From Acidimicrobiales bacterium (lineage in GTDB: Bacteria > Actinomycetota > Acidimicrobiia > Acidimicrobiales > Acidimicrobilacustridaceae), in assembly GCA_023261915.1 (NCBI GenBank), contig JALRFT010000349.1, forward strand, positions 1 through 22,166: 22,166 bases of DNA, read 5' to 3'. The translations under genes and the position numbers were made by a program. Position 1 is the stretch's first letter. Every line of letters starts with the position of its first letter. This document shows, piece after piece, positions 8,815 to 16,826 of this stretch. The notes under the pieces are model-generated. The model made no database searches. It saw only the letters and a list, made by a program, of their open reading frames with translations, and had not been told where the DNA came from.

Positions 8815-9540
8815 TCAACCGGCGGCCGGAAGTTCCACGGGAGTGGAGGCGCCACCACCGCCAGCCGTGGTCGGTGTGCCGGTGCGGGCGGCATCGAGGA
8901 GGGCCTCAAAGGCCGGGCCGGCGAGTTCGCCGCTCACCCGCTCCACAACCTTGCCCTGAGCGTCAATGACGACAAAGTACGGGAAGCTCGTGAGCCCAAA
9001 GACCGAGCCAGCTCGGCTGTCGGCATCGTCAACCAGAGTCGGCCACGGCCAACGTTCGTTCCGCAGCCAGTCGCCAGGCGGCCAGTTCGAACGGGTGCGA
9101 TCGATACCCGTGGCGACGGCGATGACCTCGACGCCATCGGTGTTCCCGCCGGCTTCGGACCACGCCACCAGAGCAGGGACCTCTCGCTGACAGACCGGAC
9201 ACCAGTGAGCCAGGAAGATCAGAACCTTGGGTTGACCGTCGTTGAGGATCTCAAGTGGTGCACCGGAGAAATCCGTGCCGGTGACCTGCGGGGCGGCCTT
9301 GCCCGCTGAGGGGTCCTGCTGGTCGGCTTGGAAAGGGGTGAGCACCGAACCCGATACCTGCACCTGTCCGACGGTGAGGTCGGTACTGCCGCCGCCGACG
9401 GTCAACAGGAGTGCAATGCCGAGGGCGACGAGCACCACGGCGGCGACGCCTATCCAAATCCACGGTGGCGTGCCCGAACCGTTCGAGGCCGGCTTTGATG
9501 AACCGCCGGAGTACCCAGGAATGTCAGATCGCTTGCTCAC
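8815..9540 (-). CDS. Membrane-anchored thioredoxin-like protein (TlpA/ResA type)
   Basis: A 241-residue protein: a short Ser/Gly/Pro-rich cytoplasmic start, one membrane helix at about 26-47, a linker, then a thioredoxin fold (about 85-220) facing outward. The active site is WCPVC with Cys114 and Cys117 in FLAHWCPVCQREVP. A cis-Pro is seen in LTSFPYFVV. The frame is open to 9753, but the GTG at 9540 has GGAGG nine bases upstream and overlaps the stop of the DsbB-like gene (GTGA), so I choose it. It is the last gene of an operon with SCO1, PCuAC, CtaG and DsbB-like genes. Such proteins reduce or oxidise cysteines of apo-cytochrome c or the CuA site; direction cannot be read here, though the DsbB partner suggests it may work as an oxidant. 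Confidence 0.92.
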   Translation of the reverse strand: MSKRSDIPGYSGGSSKPASNGSGTPPWIWIGVAAVVLVALGIALLLTVGGGSTDLTVGQVQVSGSVLTPFQADQQDPSAGKAAPQVTGTDFSGAPLEILNDGQPKVLIFLAHWCPVCQREVPALVAWSEAGGNTDGVEVIAVATGIDRTRSNWPPGDWLRNERWPWPTLVDDADSRAGSVFGLTSFPYFVVIDAQGKVVERVSGELAGPAFEALLDAARTGTPTTAGGGGASTPVELPAAG

Positions 9541-10127
9541 GAATGCGCCTCCACATTGACGTCGGCTGACGATACACCGGCCCGTTCCCCGACAGGAGTC
9601 GGCCGGGCCACGAGCAACAGGGCAATGACAAACCCGAACGCGCTCAATGCCATGAGAGGGATGGATACGAACCCGAACTCCCACACGTGCCGTTCCGCGC
9701 ATGGCGCATCCACAGTGCAGAACGAGGTCGCTCGGGGGTAGGCCTGCAACCACGAGTGGTAGATGCTGATTGCCGCACCCGGGATGGCGAGCACCAGCCC
9801 GTAGGCCCGGACTCCGAGATCATTGCGGATGGCGCCGACAGTGAGCACCAGCGCCAGGGGGTACATGAAGATGCGCTGGCCCCAACACAGGACACAGGGC
9901 ACGTATCCGACAACCTCGGAGTAGTAGAGGCTCCCAAGAGTCGCACCCGCCGCCACGAGAGGGGCGATACGCAGCGCGGCACGCCCGAGATCGTTGCGCA
10001 TCCCGACCAGCCAGTTCGGCGCCCGGCCGGTCGCCATGACGATGGCACCGAGCGCGATCAGCACGGTCGCCGCCATACACCCCAAGGCCACGAGGACGAA
10101 GAAGGTGGTGAGGGTTTGCTCGTTCAT
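9537..10127 (-). CDS. DsbB/BdbC-like disulfide bond formation protein
   Basis: A 196-residue membrane protein with about five hydrophobic helices. The DsbB hallmark CxxC is in VPCVLCWGQRIFMYP (Cys78, Cys81), followed by a second external pair Cys137 and Cys143 in SFCTVDAPC, and the WEFGFVSIPLMAL segment typical of the family. DsbB passes electrons from a periplasmic thiol oxidase to quinone. The protein has an extra N-terminal helix (about 7-32) beyond the four-helix core. Its ATG at 10127 overlaps the CtaG stop (ATGA) and its stop overlaps the next start (GTGA), so it is translationally coupled on both sides. The likely partner is the thioredoxin-like protein just downstream. Confidence 0.93.
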   Translation of the reverse strand: MNEQTLTTFFVLVALGCMAATVLIALGAIVMATGRAPNWLVGMRNDLGRAALRIAPLVAAGATLGSLYYSEVVGYVPCVLCWGQRIFMYPLALVLTVGAIRNDLGVRAYGLVLAIPGAAISIYHSWLQAYPRATSFCTVDAPCAERHVWEFGFVSIPLMALSAFGFVIALLLVARPTPVGERAGVSSADVNVEAHS

Positions 10128-11005
10128 GAGTCGGCGCTCTCGGCGCCAGCGCTCGGTGCCGTCCCGGCGAGGACGTCAACGGCCGGGCGTGGTGGTGGCG
10201 GCGCGACCGCCTGATCGGCGCGACTCCACTTCACGAACAACACGAGTAGAACAGGCCAGACAATGGGTAGATTGCCGACCTTCATGATCAACCCGGCGAG
10301 TTGCTGGTCGACGGTGGCACTGATGTCGAACACCGGAGGGGCCAGTTCGAAGGTCCGGTACAGCGGGCCACTGGCGAACACGAGGAAACCGCCGGGAAGC
10401 ATGGGAAGCGCGCCTACGGCGAGGAAGAGGTACACCGCACGCACTGCCGGTGACCGGTGACGAAGCGTGCTGTCGGGGTTGAGCACCGGGAGCCAGACGA
10501 TCAGGCCGGCGGCGAACCACACCACGTCCATGACGAACGACCCGATCTGGGTGGCACGCAGCAGGTCGACCGTGACCGGAGCGTGGGTGGAGAGCAGGAC
10601 GGCGTTGAACAACAGGCCGGCGACCAGCGGCCGCGAGAGTGTGCGCACCACCTGCCACCAACGCTGTTGGCGGGCGTGGTCCAAAAACCAGTCAGGAATG
10701 CCGAGCAAAAGCAACGGTCCCACACCGAGGGTGTAGATCATGAACTGCAACATGTGGAGACTGGCGAGGTAGCCCGCACCCAGCGCACCCACCGGCCAAT
10801 CCGTCGCCACCCACAACAACGCAACCCCAAGACCGAACCACCAGGGCTTGCGTCGCTCAAGTCGGCTCAGAGGCCGGTCCGGGCGATGGCGACGCCAGGC
10901 ACGCATGTAGAACACGACCAGCGCGGCCATGGCGAGCCACACGCCGACGTACGGTTTCGGGGTCCACGACCAGGGATCGCTCGAGGCGGCACACCAAAAC
11001 TGCAC
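10124..11005 (-). CDS. ctaG: Cytochrome c oxidase assembly factor CtaG (caa3 type)
   Basis: A 293-residue protein with about seven membrane helices. It matches the caa3-type CtaG family through YLASLHMLQFMIYTLGVGP (about 79-97) with His84, the STHAP segment (His141) and the PLYRTFELAPP region. The family helps insert copper into cytochrome c oxidase. Start: GTG at 11005, because GGAGG (11018-11014) lies eight bases upstream and the stop of the PCuAC gene is one base away. An in-frame ATG at 11023 is possible but has no ribosome binding site. The last 30 residues are Pro/Ala-rich. It sits between the copper chaperone and DsbB-like genes, with overlapping codons to the latter. Confidence 0.92.
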   Translation of the reverse strand: MQFWCAASSDPWSWTPKPYVGVWLAMAALVVFYMRAWRRHRPDRPLSRLERRKPWWFGLGVALLWVATDWPVGALGAGYLASLHMLQFMIYTLGVGPLLLLGIPDWFLDHARQQRWWQVVRTLSRPLVAGLLFNAVLLSTHAPVTVDLLRATQIGSFVMDVVWFAAGLIVWLPVLNPDSTLRHRSPAVRAVYLFLAVGALPMLPGGFLVFASGPLYRTFELAPPVFDISATVDQQLAGLIMKVGNLPIVWPVLLVLFVKWSRADQAVAPPPPRPAVDVLAGTAPSAGAESADS

Positions 11006-11006
11006 G

Positions 11007-11501
11007 TCACCATCCTCCGTCATAAATATCGAGCACGTCCACCAGAGCGACCACGGGCGCACTGACATCGAGGATCTCCCCCGAAGCGAAGCGAAGGCGC
11101 AGCGGTACGGTCGCTCCGGGCGCCAGAGGGGAGACAAGACCTTCGAGCATCAGGTGGTCACCACCGGGCACGAGCCGGAGGGCGTCGTTCGCCGGCACGG
11201 TGAAGAAACTCGCGGTCTGCATCGACCCTCCGACGGTGCGATGGAGGGAGACCCGGGAGGCCGCCGGCGACGTGACCTCAACGAGTTGGTCCGCCTGCGG
11301 TCCACCTGAGGCAAGCAGGTAACCCCCGGCCATCCGATCACCCTCGGTCACCGCGGCCATCGTGATCGCGACGCCCCCAGGTACCGACGCCGCACCCAGA
11401 GCAACCTCGGTCGGCGCGTCGGATGCACAACCGATCGAACCAGCGAGGACAAACCCGGTCACAACAAGACACGAAACCCATCGGCGGCCATGTCCAGTCA
11501 C
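11007..11501 (-). CDS. PCuAC-type periplasmic copper chaperone
   Basis: About 164 residues with an N-terminal export segment (WVSCLVVTGFVLAGSIGC). Cys25 might be lipidated, but the lipobox is imperfect. The copper(I) motif is present: His87, Met94, then exactly 21 residues to His116 and Met118 in GGDHLMLEGL. The first spacing (His87 to Met94) is shorter than in the textbook H(M)x10Mx21HxM form. These proteins pass Cu(I) to the CuA site of cytochrome c oxidase, often with SCO1. I prefer the GTG at 11501, which overlaps the SCO1 stop (GTGA) and has GGTGG upstream; a GTG at 11510 is the alternative. It is followed directly by CtaG. Confidence 0.9.
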   Translation of the reverse strand: MTGHGRRWVSCLVVTGFVLAGSIGCASDAPTEVALGAASVPGGVAITMAAVTEGDRMAGGYLLASGGPQADQLVEVTSPAASRVSLHRTVGGSMQTASFFTVPANDALRLVPGGDHLMLEGLVSPLAPGATVPLRLRFASGEILDVSAPVVALVDVLDIYDGGW

Positions 11502-12220
11502 TGTGGCCACCAGTCGCGATTGTCACGGACCCGCTCAAGGTCCGCCGCCCACTCGTCTTGGCGGACCCCGAAGCCATAAACCAGACGGCCGAGGTCGTCC
11601 GGTGTGAACACGATGACCTGCGATGAGTGGCCCACGTCGTAGCCGCCTCGCTCGTTGGGACCGTCGTTGTAGGCGGGGGTCACCCCCGCTGCCACCTGTG
11701 CCGCCTTGAGTTGCTCGGGCGTCCCCGTCAGACCGATGAAGCGACTGTCGAAACGATCCAGATAGGCACGGATCTGCTCAGGCGTGTCGCGCTCTGGATC
11801 GACACTGACGAACACAACCTTGGCATCAACACCCCTGACCAGCTCAAGTGCCTCGCTCAGCGTCGCCAAGGTGATCGGGCACACATCAGGGCAGTTGGCG
11901 TAGCCAAAGAAGAGGATGGTCAGCTCACCATCAGTCTCGGTGGCGAAATCGAAAGGTTCACCGGAGGTGTCCACGAGTTCGAAATCGGGTCGCGGGCGTG
12001 GCTCGGGGAGGAGGTTCCCGCTGAAGTCCGCCGCTGTTGACGTTCGACCGTCGTCGTTGGCCCGCAACACCAGGCCCCCGACAAGCACGAGCACGAACGT
12101 CACGACAAGACCGATAACGATGGTGGTTCCCGATGGTCCCCCAGGGCGGTGAGGATCTGCGGGGCCCACGTCACCACTCGGGTTACCAGGGTTCTCGGGC
12201 GCAGCGGGGGGATCGGCCAT
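11498..12220 (-). CDS. SCO1/SenC/PrrC-family copper chaperone
   Basis: A 240-residue protein: a Pro/Gly-rich cytoplasmic head (1-30), one membrane helix (about 32-53) and an external thioredoxin-like SCO domain. The copper ligands are Cys110 and Cys114 in YANCPDVCP and His198 in VGHSSQV; VSVDPERDTP (138-147) is also typical. SCO proteins load copper or reduce cysteines at the CuA centre of oxidase subunit II. The frame is open up to 12304, but the ATG at 12220 has GGTGGA upstream and begins the expected short head. It is the first gene of the five-gene copper and redox operon and overlaps the PCuAC start. Confidence 0.94.
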   Translation of the reverse strand: MADPPAAPENPGNPSGDVGPADPHRPGGPSGTTIVIGLVVTFVLVLVGGLVLRANDDGRTSTAADFSGNLLPEPRPRPDFELVDTSGEPFDFATETDGELTILFFGYANCPDVCPITLATLSEALELVRGVDAKVVFVSVDPERDTPEQIRAYLDRFDSRFIGLTGTPEQLKAAQVAAGVTPAYNDGPNERGGYDVGHSSQVIVFTPDDLGRLVYGFGVRQDEWAADLERVRDNRDWWPQ

Positions 12221-12265
12221 TGGTTCGTTCCACCGGCGGGAAGGTCCCATTGGGTGGCTTCCCGG

Positions 12266-12271
12266 AGTGTA
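12266..12271 (-). promoter_or_regulatory. Candidate promoter (-10 TACACT) of the oxidase assembly operon
   Basis: TACACT on the minus strand fits TANNNT and lies about 46 bases before the SCO1 start at 12220, leaving a leader of about 40 bases with a ribosome binding site. A possible TTGCTC -35 lies 19 bases further upstream, which is a slightly long spacer. Confidence 0.4.
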
Positions 12272-12322
12272 CGACCGCTCCCCCGGAGACGAGCAATCGG
12301 CCACCCACCCTTTCCCGCTCCC

Positions 12323-12338
12323 GGGCCGAGTGGGGCCC
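12323..12338. repeat. GGGCC-N6-GGCCC inverted repeat in the divergent SCO1/Usp gap
   Basis: GGGCC and GGCCC flank six bases in the 250-bp region between the oxidase assembly operon and the second stress-protein operon. The arms equal those of the palindrome at 8782-8795, but the spacer is two bases longer, so the same dimer might not bind well. It could be a weak operator or chance in GC-rich DNA. Confidence 0.3.
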
Positions 12339-12359
12339 TGTGATAGCCAGCACCCCGCC

Positions 12360-12379
12360 GAGGGGACCCGAGCGCAGAT
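12360..12379 (+). promoter_or_regulatory. Weak DosR-like half-site upstream of the second Usp operon
   Basis: GGGAC at 12363-12367 followed by a poorly conserved second half. If transcription starts near 12431, the site is centred at about -61, a position also used by DosR in mycobacteria. The match is only a good half-site, so this is a low-confidence call. Confidence 0.2.
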
Positions 12380-12418
12380 GCTTCAAGACGACCAACCACC
12401 CGATGTTTCAACGACTCC

Positions 12419-12424
12419 TAGAGT
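12419..12424 (+). promoter_or_regulatory. Candidate -10 element (TAGAGT) for the Usp/P-type ATPase/amidase operon
   Basis: TAGAGT fits TANNNT and would start transcription near 12431, about 40 bases before the ATG at 12471. Unlike the first stress-protein gene, this one has a leader with a GGGAG ribosome binding site. Confidence 0.4.
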
Positions 12425-12470
12425 GTGCTTCTCAACCCGGTCACGTCGGGCGCATCATCAGGGAGTTCAC

Positions 12471-12920
12471 ATGCAGGATCCAGATCGTCAGCGCATCGTG
12501 GTGGGAATCGACGGTTCCGAGGGTTCACTCGTGGCATTGCGGGTCGCAGCCACTGAAGCCCGTCTGCGAGGCGTCCCCCTCGAGGTCCTGTGCGCCTGGC
12601 ACCCCGGCATGAGCGGTTCGCTGCCGGGGTTCGGGGTAGGTACGCCGGTCGCCGACGCACTCGATGAGTTGAGCACGGCGTTGACCGCCACCCTTGAGGC
12701 CGAAGGCCTCGGGGCCGGTGGCGATCTGACCGTGACCGCCACCGTGGTGGCAGCCCATGCTGCCGAGTCGCTGATCGATGCCTCCGAGAACGCTGCGCTC
12801 GTGGTCGTTGGTTCACGCGGCCACGGCGGCTTCGCCGGCATGATCCTCGGCTCGGTGTCCCAGCACGTCACCACCCACGCCCGCTGCCCCGTCATGATCG
12901 TGCCACTGTCGACGCCGTGA
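12471..12920 (+). CDS. Universal stress protein (UspA family), second copy
   Basis: A 149-residue single-domain Usp. The first strand is IVVGIDGSEGS (9-19), and the ATP-binding loop GSRGHGGFAGMILGSVS (114-130) fits G-2x-G-9x-G-S. It resembles the copy at 8323-8745 strongly in this loop but differs in the middle, so it is a paralogue and not a recent duplicate. The ATG at 12471 has GGGAG six bases upstream; the longer open frame back to 12267 lies in the promoter region. Its stop overlaps the GTG of the P-type ATPase (GTGA, 12917-12920), so the two are translated together. It may sense ATP or stress to tune the transporter, which is inference from the pairing. Confidence 0.93.
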   Translation: MQDPDRQRIVVGIDGSEGSLVALRVAATEARLRGVPLEVLCAWHPGMSGSLPGFGVGTPVADALDELSTALTATLEAEGLGAGGDLTVTATVVAAHAAESLIDASENAALVVVGSRGHGGFAGMILGSVSQHVTTHARCPVMIVPLSTP

Positions 12921-15415
12921 CCCCTGAGCACAGCGCACCCGTCGTCGACATTCCGTCGAAATCAACCGATCCGGGGCGGGGTCTCACCGCCGCCCAGGTC
13001 GCGGAACGAACAGCAGCAGGTCGCACGAATGACGTTCCGTCTCCCACGAGTCGAACCTACGGACAGATCCTGCGGGCCAACGTCTTCACGCGTTTCAACG
13101 CCGTGCTCGGCACACTCCTCGTGGCCATCCTGGCCGTCGGTGAGTACCGAGACGCCCTGTTCGGCATTGTCCTGGTGGCCAACGCACTCATTGGCATCAT
13201 TCAGGAAAGCCGGTCCAAGCGTTCCCTCGATCGACTGACCTTGCTGAGTGCCCCCCAGGTGCTCGTGCGTCGGGACGGGGCTGACATTGAGGTGCCCAAC
13301 GCGGCAGTGGTGGCCGACGAGCTCGTGGTTCTGCGACCCGGCGATCAGATCACGGTGGACGGCACCGTCATTGGCGCCGCCGGTCTGGAGGTCGACGAGT
13401 CCCTCCTCACCGGGGAGGCGGACACGGTGGCCAAGAACCCCGGTGACGGTGTCATGTCGGGGAGTTTCGTAGCCGCCGGGTCGGGGACGATCATCGCCAC
13501 AGCCGTGGGACCCGATTCGTACGCTCAACGCCTTGGTGAGGACGCCCGACGGTTCACGCTCGTGCGTTCCGAGCTTCGGGATGGCATCAACTCCCTGGTC
13601 CGCATCGTGCAGTGGATGATGATCCCCACCGCCGTCCTGCTGGTCGTCAGCCAGATCCGCGCCGGTGATGATCTCGTCGGTGTCGTCCAAGGCTCGGTGG
13701 CGGGGCTGGTGGCCATGGTGCCCGAAGGCCTCGTACTTCTGACCAGCACGGCGCTGGCACTGGGCGTGGTGCGACTCGGTCGCCAGAAGGTGTTGACCCA
13801 GGAACTCGCCGCCATCGAGGGCCTCGCTCGGGTGGACGTGCTGTGCATCGACAAGACGGGCACGCTCACCGAAGGTCGTCTGACCCTCGGCAGCGTCGAG
13901 GAACTCGATGGTTGGCCTGACCGGATTGTCCCTGGTGACGTGCTGGCGTCGATGGGCGCTGCTGATCCCAACCCCAACCCCAGCCTCGTCGCCATCGCCG
14001 ACGGCACCCGTGGCAAGGGGGGCTGGTCGGCAGTGGCGACGGTGCCGTTCTCATCAGCTCGCAAGTGGAGCGCGGCGGATTTTGGAGAGCAGGGTTGCTG
14101 GGTATTGGGCGCCCCTGATGTCCTGCTCGCAGGAGAGGCTGGTCCTCAGGTGGAGACAAGCCTTGGCCGAGTCGCTGAACTCTCAGCCGAGGGACGACGT
14201 GTTCTGCTGGTGGCGAGAGCACCCGAGGGTCTCGACGGGGACCAGCGACCGGCAGGACTGATCCCAGTTGCGTTGTGCATCCTTGATGAGACCATTCGCG
14301 CCGAGGCTCCCGACACGATCGCGTGGTTCGGCCGACAGGGAGTGGCCGTCAAGGTGATCTCGGGTGACAGCCCGGTGACGGTGGCAGCGGTGGCGAGACG
14401 GGTCGGGGTGCCCGGGTCCGACATGCCGGTTGATGCGCGTGAGTTACCCGAAGATCTTGATGAACTTGCCGAGATCATGGAGCACCGCAGCGTGTTCGGC
14501 CGGGTCACTCCGCACCAAAAGCGCGCCATGGTCCACGCCCTACAGTCTCGGGGTCACGAGGTGGCGATGACCGGTGACGGGGTGAACGACACGCTGGCGC
14601 TCAAGGACGCTGACATCGGCGTCGCCATGGGGTCCGGTTCAGCAGCAGCGCGTGCTGTCGCCCGCTTCGTGCTGTTGGCGAACGATTTCGCCACCTTCCC
14701 GGCCGTGATGGCTGAGGGACGCCGGGTCATCGCCAACGTGGAGCGGGTCGCCAACCTGTTCCTCACCAAGACCTTCTACGCCCTGATTCTCGCCATCACC
14801 ACCGGCGTCGTCGCCGTCACGTACCCCTTCGTGCCCCGCCATCTGACCCTCATCTCATCACTGACCATCGGTATCCCCGGGTTCTTCCTGGCGCTGGCAC
14901 CCAACGAAACCCGCGCCCGGCCGGGTTTCCTGCCTCGGGTGCTGCGCTTCGCCATCCCCGCTGGTGTCGTCGCCGCCATCGGTACGTTTGCCGGCTATCT
15001 CCTTGCCTCGTCACAGACCAGTGACTTGGCCGAGGCCCGCACGACTGCCGTCATCGTGTTGTTCATCATCGCCTTCTGGGTGCTCGGGATGCTTGCCCGC
15101 CCCTACAACCGCTGGCGAACCGTCCTCGTGTTCGGCATGGCCGTGCTCTTTGCTGGGGCACTAACCCTGCCCATGGCACGCGACTTCTTCGATCTCGAAC
15201 TTCCCGATCCCGACATCCTCGTGGAGTCCCTGATCGTGGCGGCCGTGGCCTGCGTGCTACTCGAGGGCGGTTTACGACTCGCCCACTGGCGCATGCCCAC
15301 CACCTTTGATGGAGTGGGAGGCGGGGCGTTCGGAAAACGGCGAGAAGATGGCGAACTGAACAACACTCGCCCGCCCATCGATGAGACAGAGGGGAATCAT
15401 GGACTTCACCAATGA
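12917..15415 (+). CDS. ctpE: CtpE-like cation-transporting P-type ATPase
   Basis: An 832-residue ion pump. The actuator domain has TGE (165-167), the phosphorylation motif is DKTGTLT (Asp312), and the hinge is TGDGVND (552-558). Helix 4 carries PEGL (269-272) in place of the PEAL/PEGL variants of classical calcium pumps. This motif and the following segment LGRQKVLTQELAAIEGLARVD resemble mycobacterial CtpE, which has been linked to calcium uptake. About ten membrane helices are seen, including the last six between about 620 and 790. The nucleotide-binding domain (about 320-530) is short, as in CtpE. There are no N-terminal heavy-metal (CxxC) domains, so copper or zinc transport is unlikely. 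The GTG start overlaps the Usp stop, and its end overlaps the amidase start by 17 bases. Substrate is inferred, not shown. Confidence 0.9.
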   Translation: MTPEHSAPVVDIPSKSTDPGRGLTAAQVAERTAAGRTNDVPSPTSRTYGQILRANVFTRFNAVLGTLLVAILAVGEYRDALFGIVLVANALIGIIQESRSKRSLDRLTLLSAPQVLVRRDGADIEVPNAAVVADELVVLRPGDQITVDGTVIGAAGLEVDESLLTGEADTVAKNPGDGVMSGSFVAAGSGTIIATAVGPDSYAQRLGEDARRFTLVRSELRDGINSLVRIVQWMMIPTAVLLVVSQIRAGDDLVGVVQGSVAGLVAMVPEGLVLLTSTALALGVVRLGRQKVLTQELAAIEGLARVDVLCIDKTGTLTEGRLTLGSVEELDGWPDRIVPGDVLASMGAADPNPNPSLVAIADGTRGKGGWSAVATVPFSSARKWSAADFGEQGCWVLGAPDVLLAGEAGPQVETSLGRVAELSAEGRRVLLVARAPEGLDGDQRPAGLIPVALCILDETIRAEAPDTIAWFGRQGVAVKVISGDSPVTVAAVARRVGVPGSDMPVDARELPEDLDELAEIMEHRSVFGRVTPHQKRAMVHALQSRGHEVAMTGDGVNDTLALKDADIGVAMGSGSAAARAVARFVLLANDFATFPAVMAEGRRVIANVERVANLFLTKTFYALILAITTGVVAVTYPFVPRHLTLISSLTIGIPGFFLALAPNETRARPGFLPRVLRFAIPAGVVAAIGTFAGYLLASSQTSDLAEARTTAVIVLFIIAFWVLGMLARPYNRWRTVLVFGMAVLFAGALTLPMARDFFDLELPDPDILVESLIVAAVACVLLEGGLRLAHWRMPTTFDGVGGGAFGKRREDGELNNTRPPIDETEGNHGLHQ

Positions 15416-16826
15416 CCATCTGACCGACCTCGTGGCCGCCGTGCATCGTCGCGAGGTCTCAGCCCGTGAACTCGTGAGTCACGCCATCGCCATGATCGAT
15501 GAGCGAGACGGAGCCATCAATGCCTTCGTGAGCGTCGATCCGGATGCCGCTCTTGAGGCCGCCAGCGAACTCGACGACCGGCTCGCTGGCGGCGTCGACG
15601 TCACCGAACTGCCACTCGCCGGCATTCCCATGGGCGTCAAGGATCTCGAGGACGCCCGGGGTCTGCGCACCACCCGCGGATCGGCGGTGTACGCCCGGGA
15701 ACCGGTCGCCGCCGAGGACAGTCCTCTCGTGGCGTCACTGCGACGCGCCGGGGCCATTGTCATCGGCAAGACCAACACCCCCGAGGATGGCCACACCGCC
15801 GAGACCGACAACCACGTCGCCGGGCCCACGTTCAATCCGCTGAACCCCGAGCGATCCCCCGGCGGTTCATCCGGTGGCTCGGCAGCGGCGATCGCAGCCG
15901 GCATGGTCCCACTCGCCACCGGCAGCGATGGGGGTGGCTCCATCCGGATCCCGGCGTCACTATGCGGACTGAGCGGCTTCAAACCAACGCAGGGCACCAT
16001 ACCCACCGGGCCCCAGCCGCCGGGATCGAACCTCCTCAGCACCCGTGGCCCGATGACGCGCCGGGCACTCGACGCCGCCGTGGCCCTCGCCGTGGCGGCC
16101 GACGGCAACCCCGCCATTGATCCGTTCGGAACCCCCACACTCGACCCGCAAGCGCTGTCACGTCTGGCGGCGGCCGAGGTCACGAACCTCAATGGACGAG
16201 GGCGGGCATTGCGCGTTGTCTGGGTTCCCGACGGAGGGATTGCGTCCCGCGGTGACCTGCCAGGCGTCGACCGTGCCGTTGCCGAGGTCACCTCAACGGC
16301 AGTGGCCGCTCTGGAATCGGCCGGTGCAGAGGTGGTCGCACGGGACGAACTGTTCGGCATCGATCCGGTCAGCGACTGGTTCACCCTGTGGACGGCGTCC
16401 ATGGCTGCCCGACATGCTCATCGCCGCGACACCCAGGAGTGGGACCTGTTGTGGCCGGGGGTGCAGGAACTCGTCACGTGGGGGGCTGAGCGAGTCTCGG
16501 GTGCGGACACCACCAGAGCCATCGACGGGGCGTGGCGGGCAAACAACGACATCACGGCCGCCCTCGGAGATGCCGACGTCCTACTTCTGCCGACCGTTGC
16601 CGGTCGTACCCCGCTCTCGGGGCGACCCGGCACCATTGACGGGGAGGAGAGCATCATGTGGGTGCGCTTCACTTACCCCTTCAATCTCACCCGACATCCG
16701 GCTGGGAGTGTGCGGGCGGGACTCGACCCCGATGGCATGCCTGTTGGTCTGCAGGTGGTGGGACGACACCATGACGATGCCACCGTGTTGGCCGTGATGG
16801 CCGCACTCGAGCAGATCCTCAGCTGA
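15399..16826 (+). CDS. Amidase (amidase signature family)
   Basis: A 475-residue enzyme with the Ser-cisSer-Lys triad: Lys81 in GVKDL, cis-Ser157 in PGGSSGGSAAA, and nucleophile Ser181 in GSDGGGSIRIPA. The 24-residue distance between the two serines is the same as in FAAH. It hydrolyses an amide bond; the substrate cannot be read. It is not flanked by gatB or gatC, so a role as the GatA subunit is unlikely. The ATG at 15399 has GAGGGG upstream and lies inside the end of the P-type ATPase gene; the frame is open from 15381. Its stop overlaps the stop of the convergent DosR-like gene. Confidence 0.93.
   Translation: MDFTNDHLTDLVAAVHRREVSARELVSHAIAMIDERDGAINAFVSVDPDAALEAASELDDRLAGGVDVTELPLAGIPMGVKDLEDARGLRTTRGSAVYAREPVAAEDSPLVASLRRAGAIVIGKTNTPEDGHTAETDNHVAGPTFNPLNPERSPGGSSGGSAAAIAAGMVPLATGSDGGGSIRIPASLCGLSGFKPTQGTIPTGPQPPGSNLLSTRGPMTRRALDAAVALAVAADGNPAIDPFGTPTLDPQALSRLAAAEVTNLNGRGRALRVVWVPDGGIASRGDLPGVDRAVAEVTSTAVAALESAGAEVVARDELFGIDPVSDWFTLWTASMAARHAHRRDTQEWDLLWPGVQELVTWGAERVSGADTTRAIDGAWRANNDITAALGDADVLLLPTVAGRTPLSGRPGTIDGEESIMWVRFTYPFNLTRHPAGSVRAGLDPDGMPVGLQVVGRHHDDATVLAVMAALEQILS

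Noticed and set aside
12917..15415. Copper or zinc export role for the P-type ATPase because of the nearby copper operon
   Set aside because: There is no N-terminal metal-binding domain and no CPC motif in the membrane part; PEGL and other segments point to the CtpE group.
15479..16402. 307-codon open frame on the minus strand
   Set aside because: It is antisense to the amidase catalytic core and rich in Ser/Arg/Pro as expected of a shadow frame.
15399..16826. Amidase as GatA of the glutamyl-tRNA amidotransferase
   Set aside because: No gatB or gatC is adjacent and the gene sits in a stress/transport operon, so a general amidase is the safer call.
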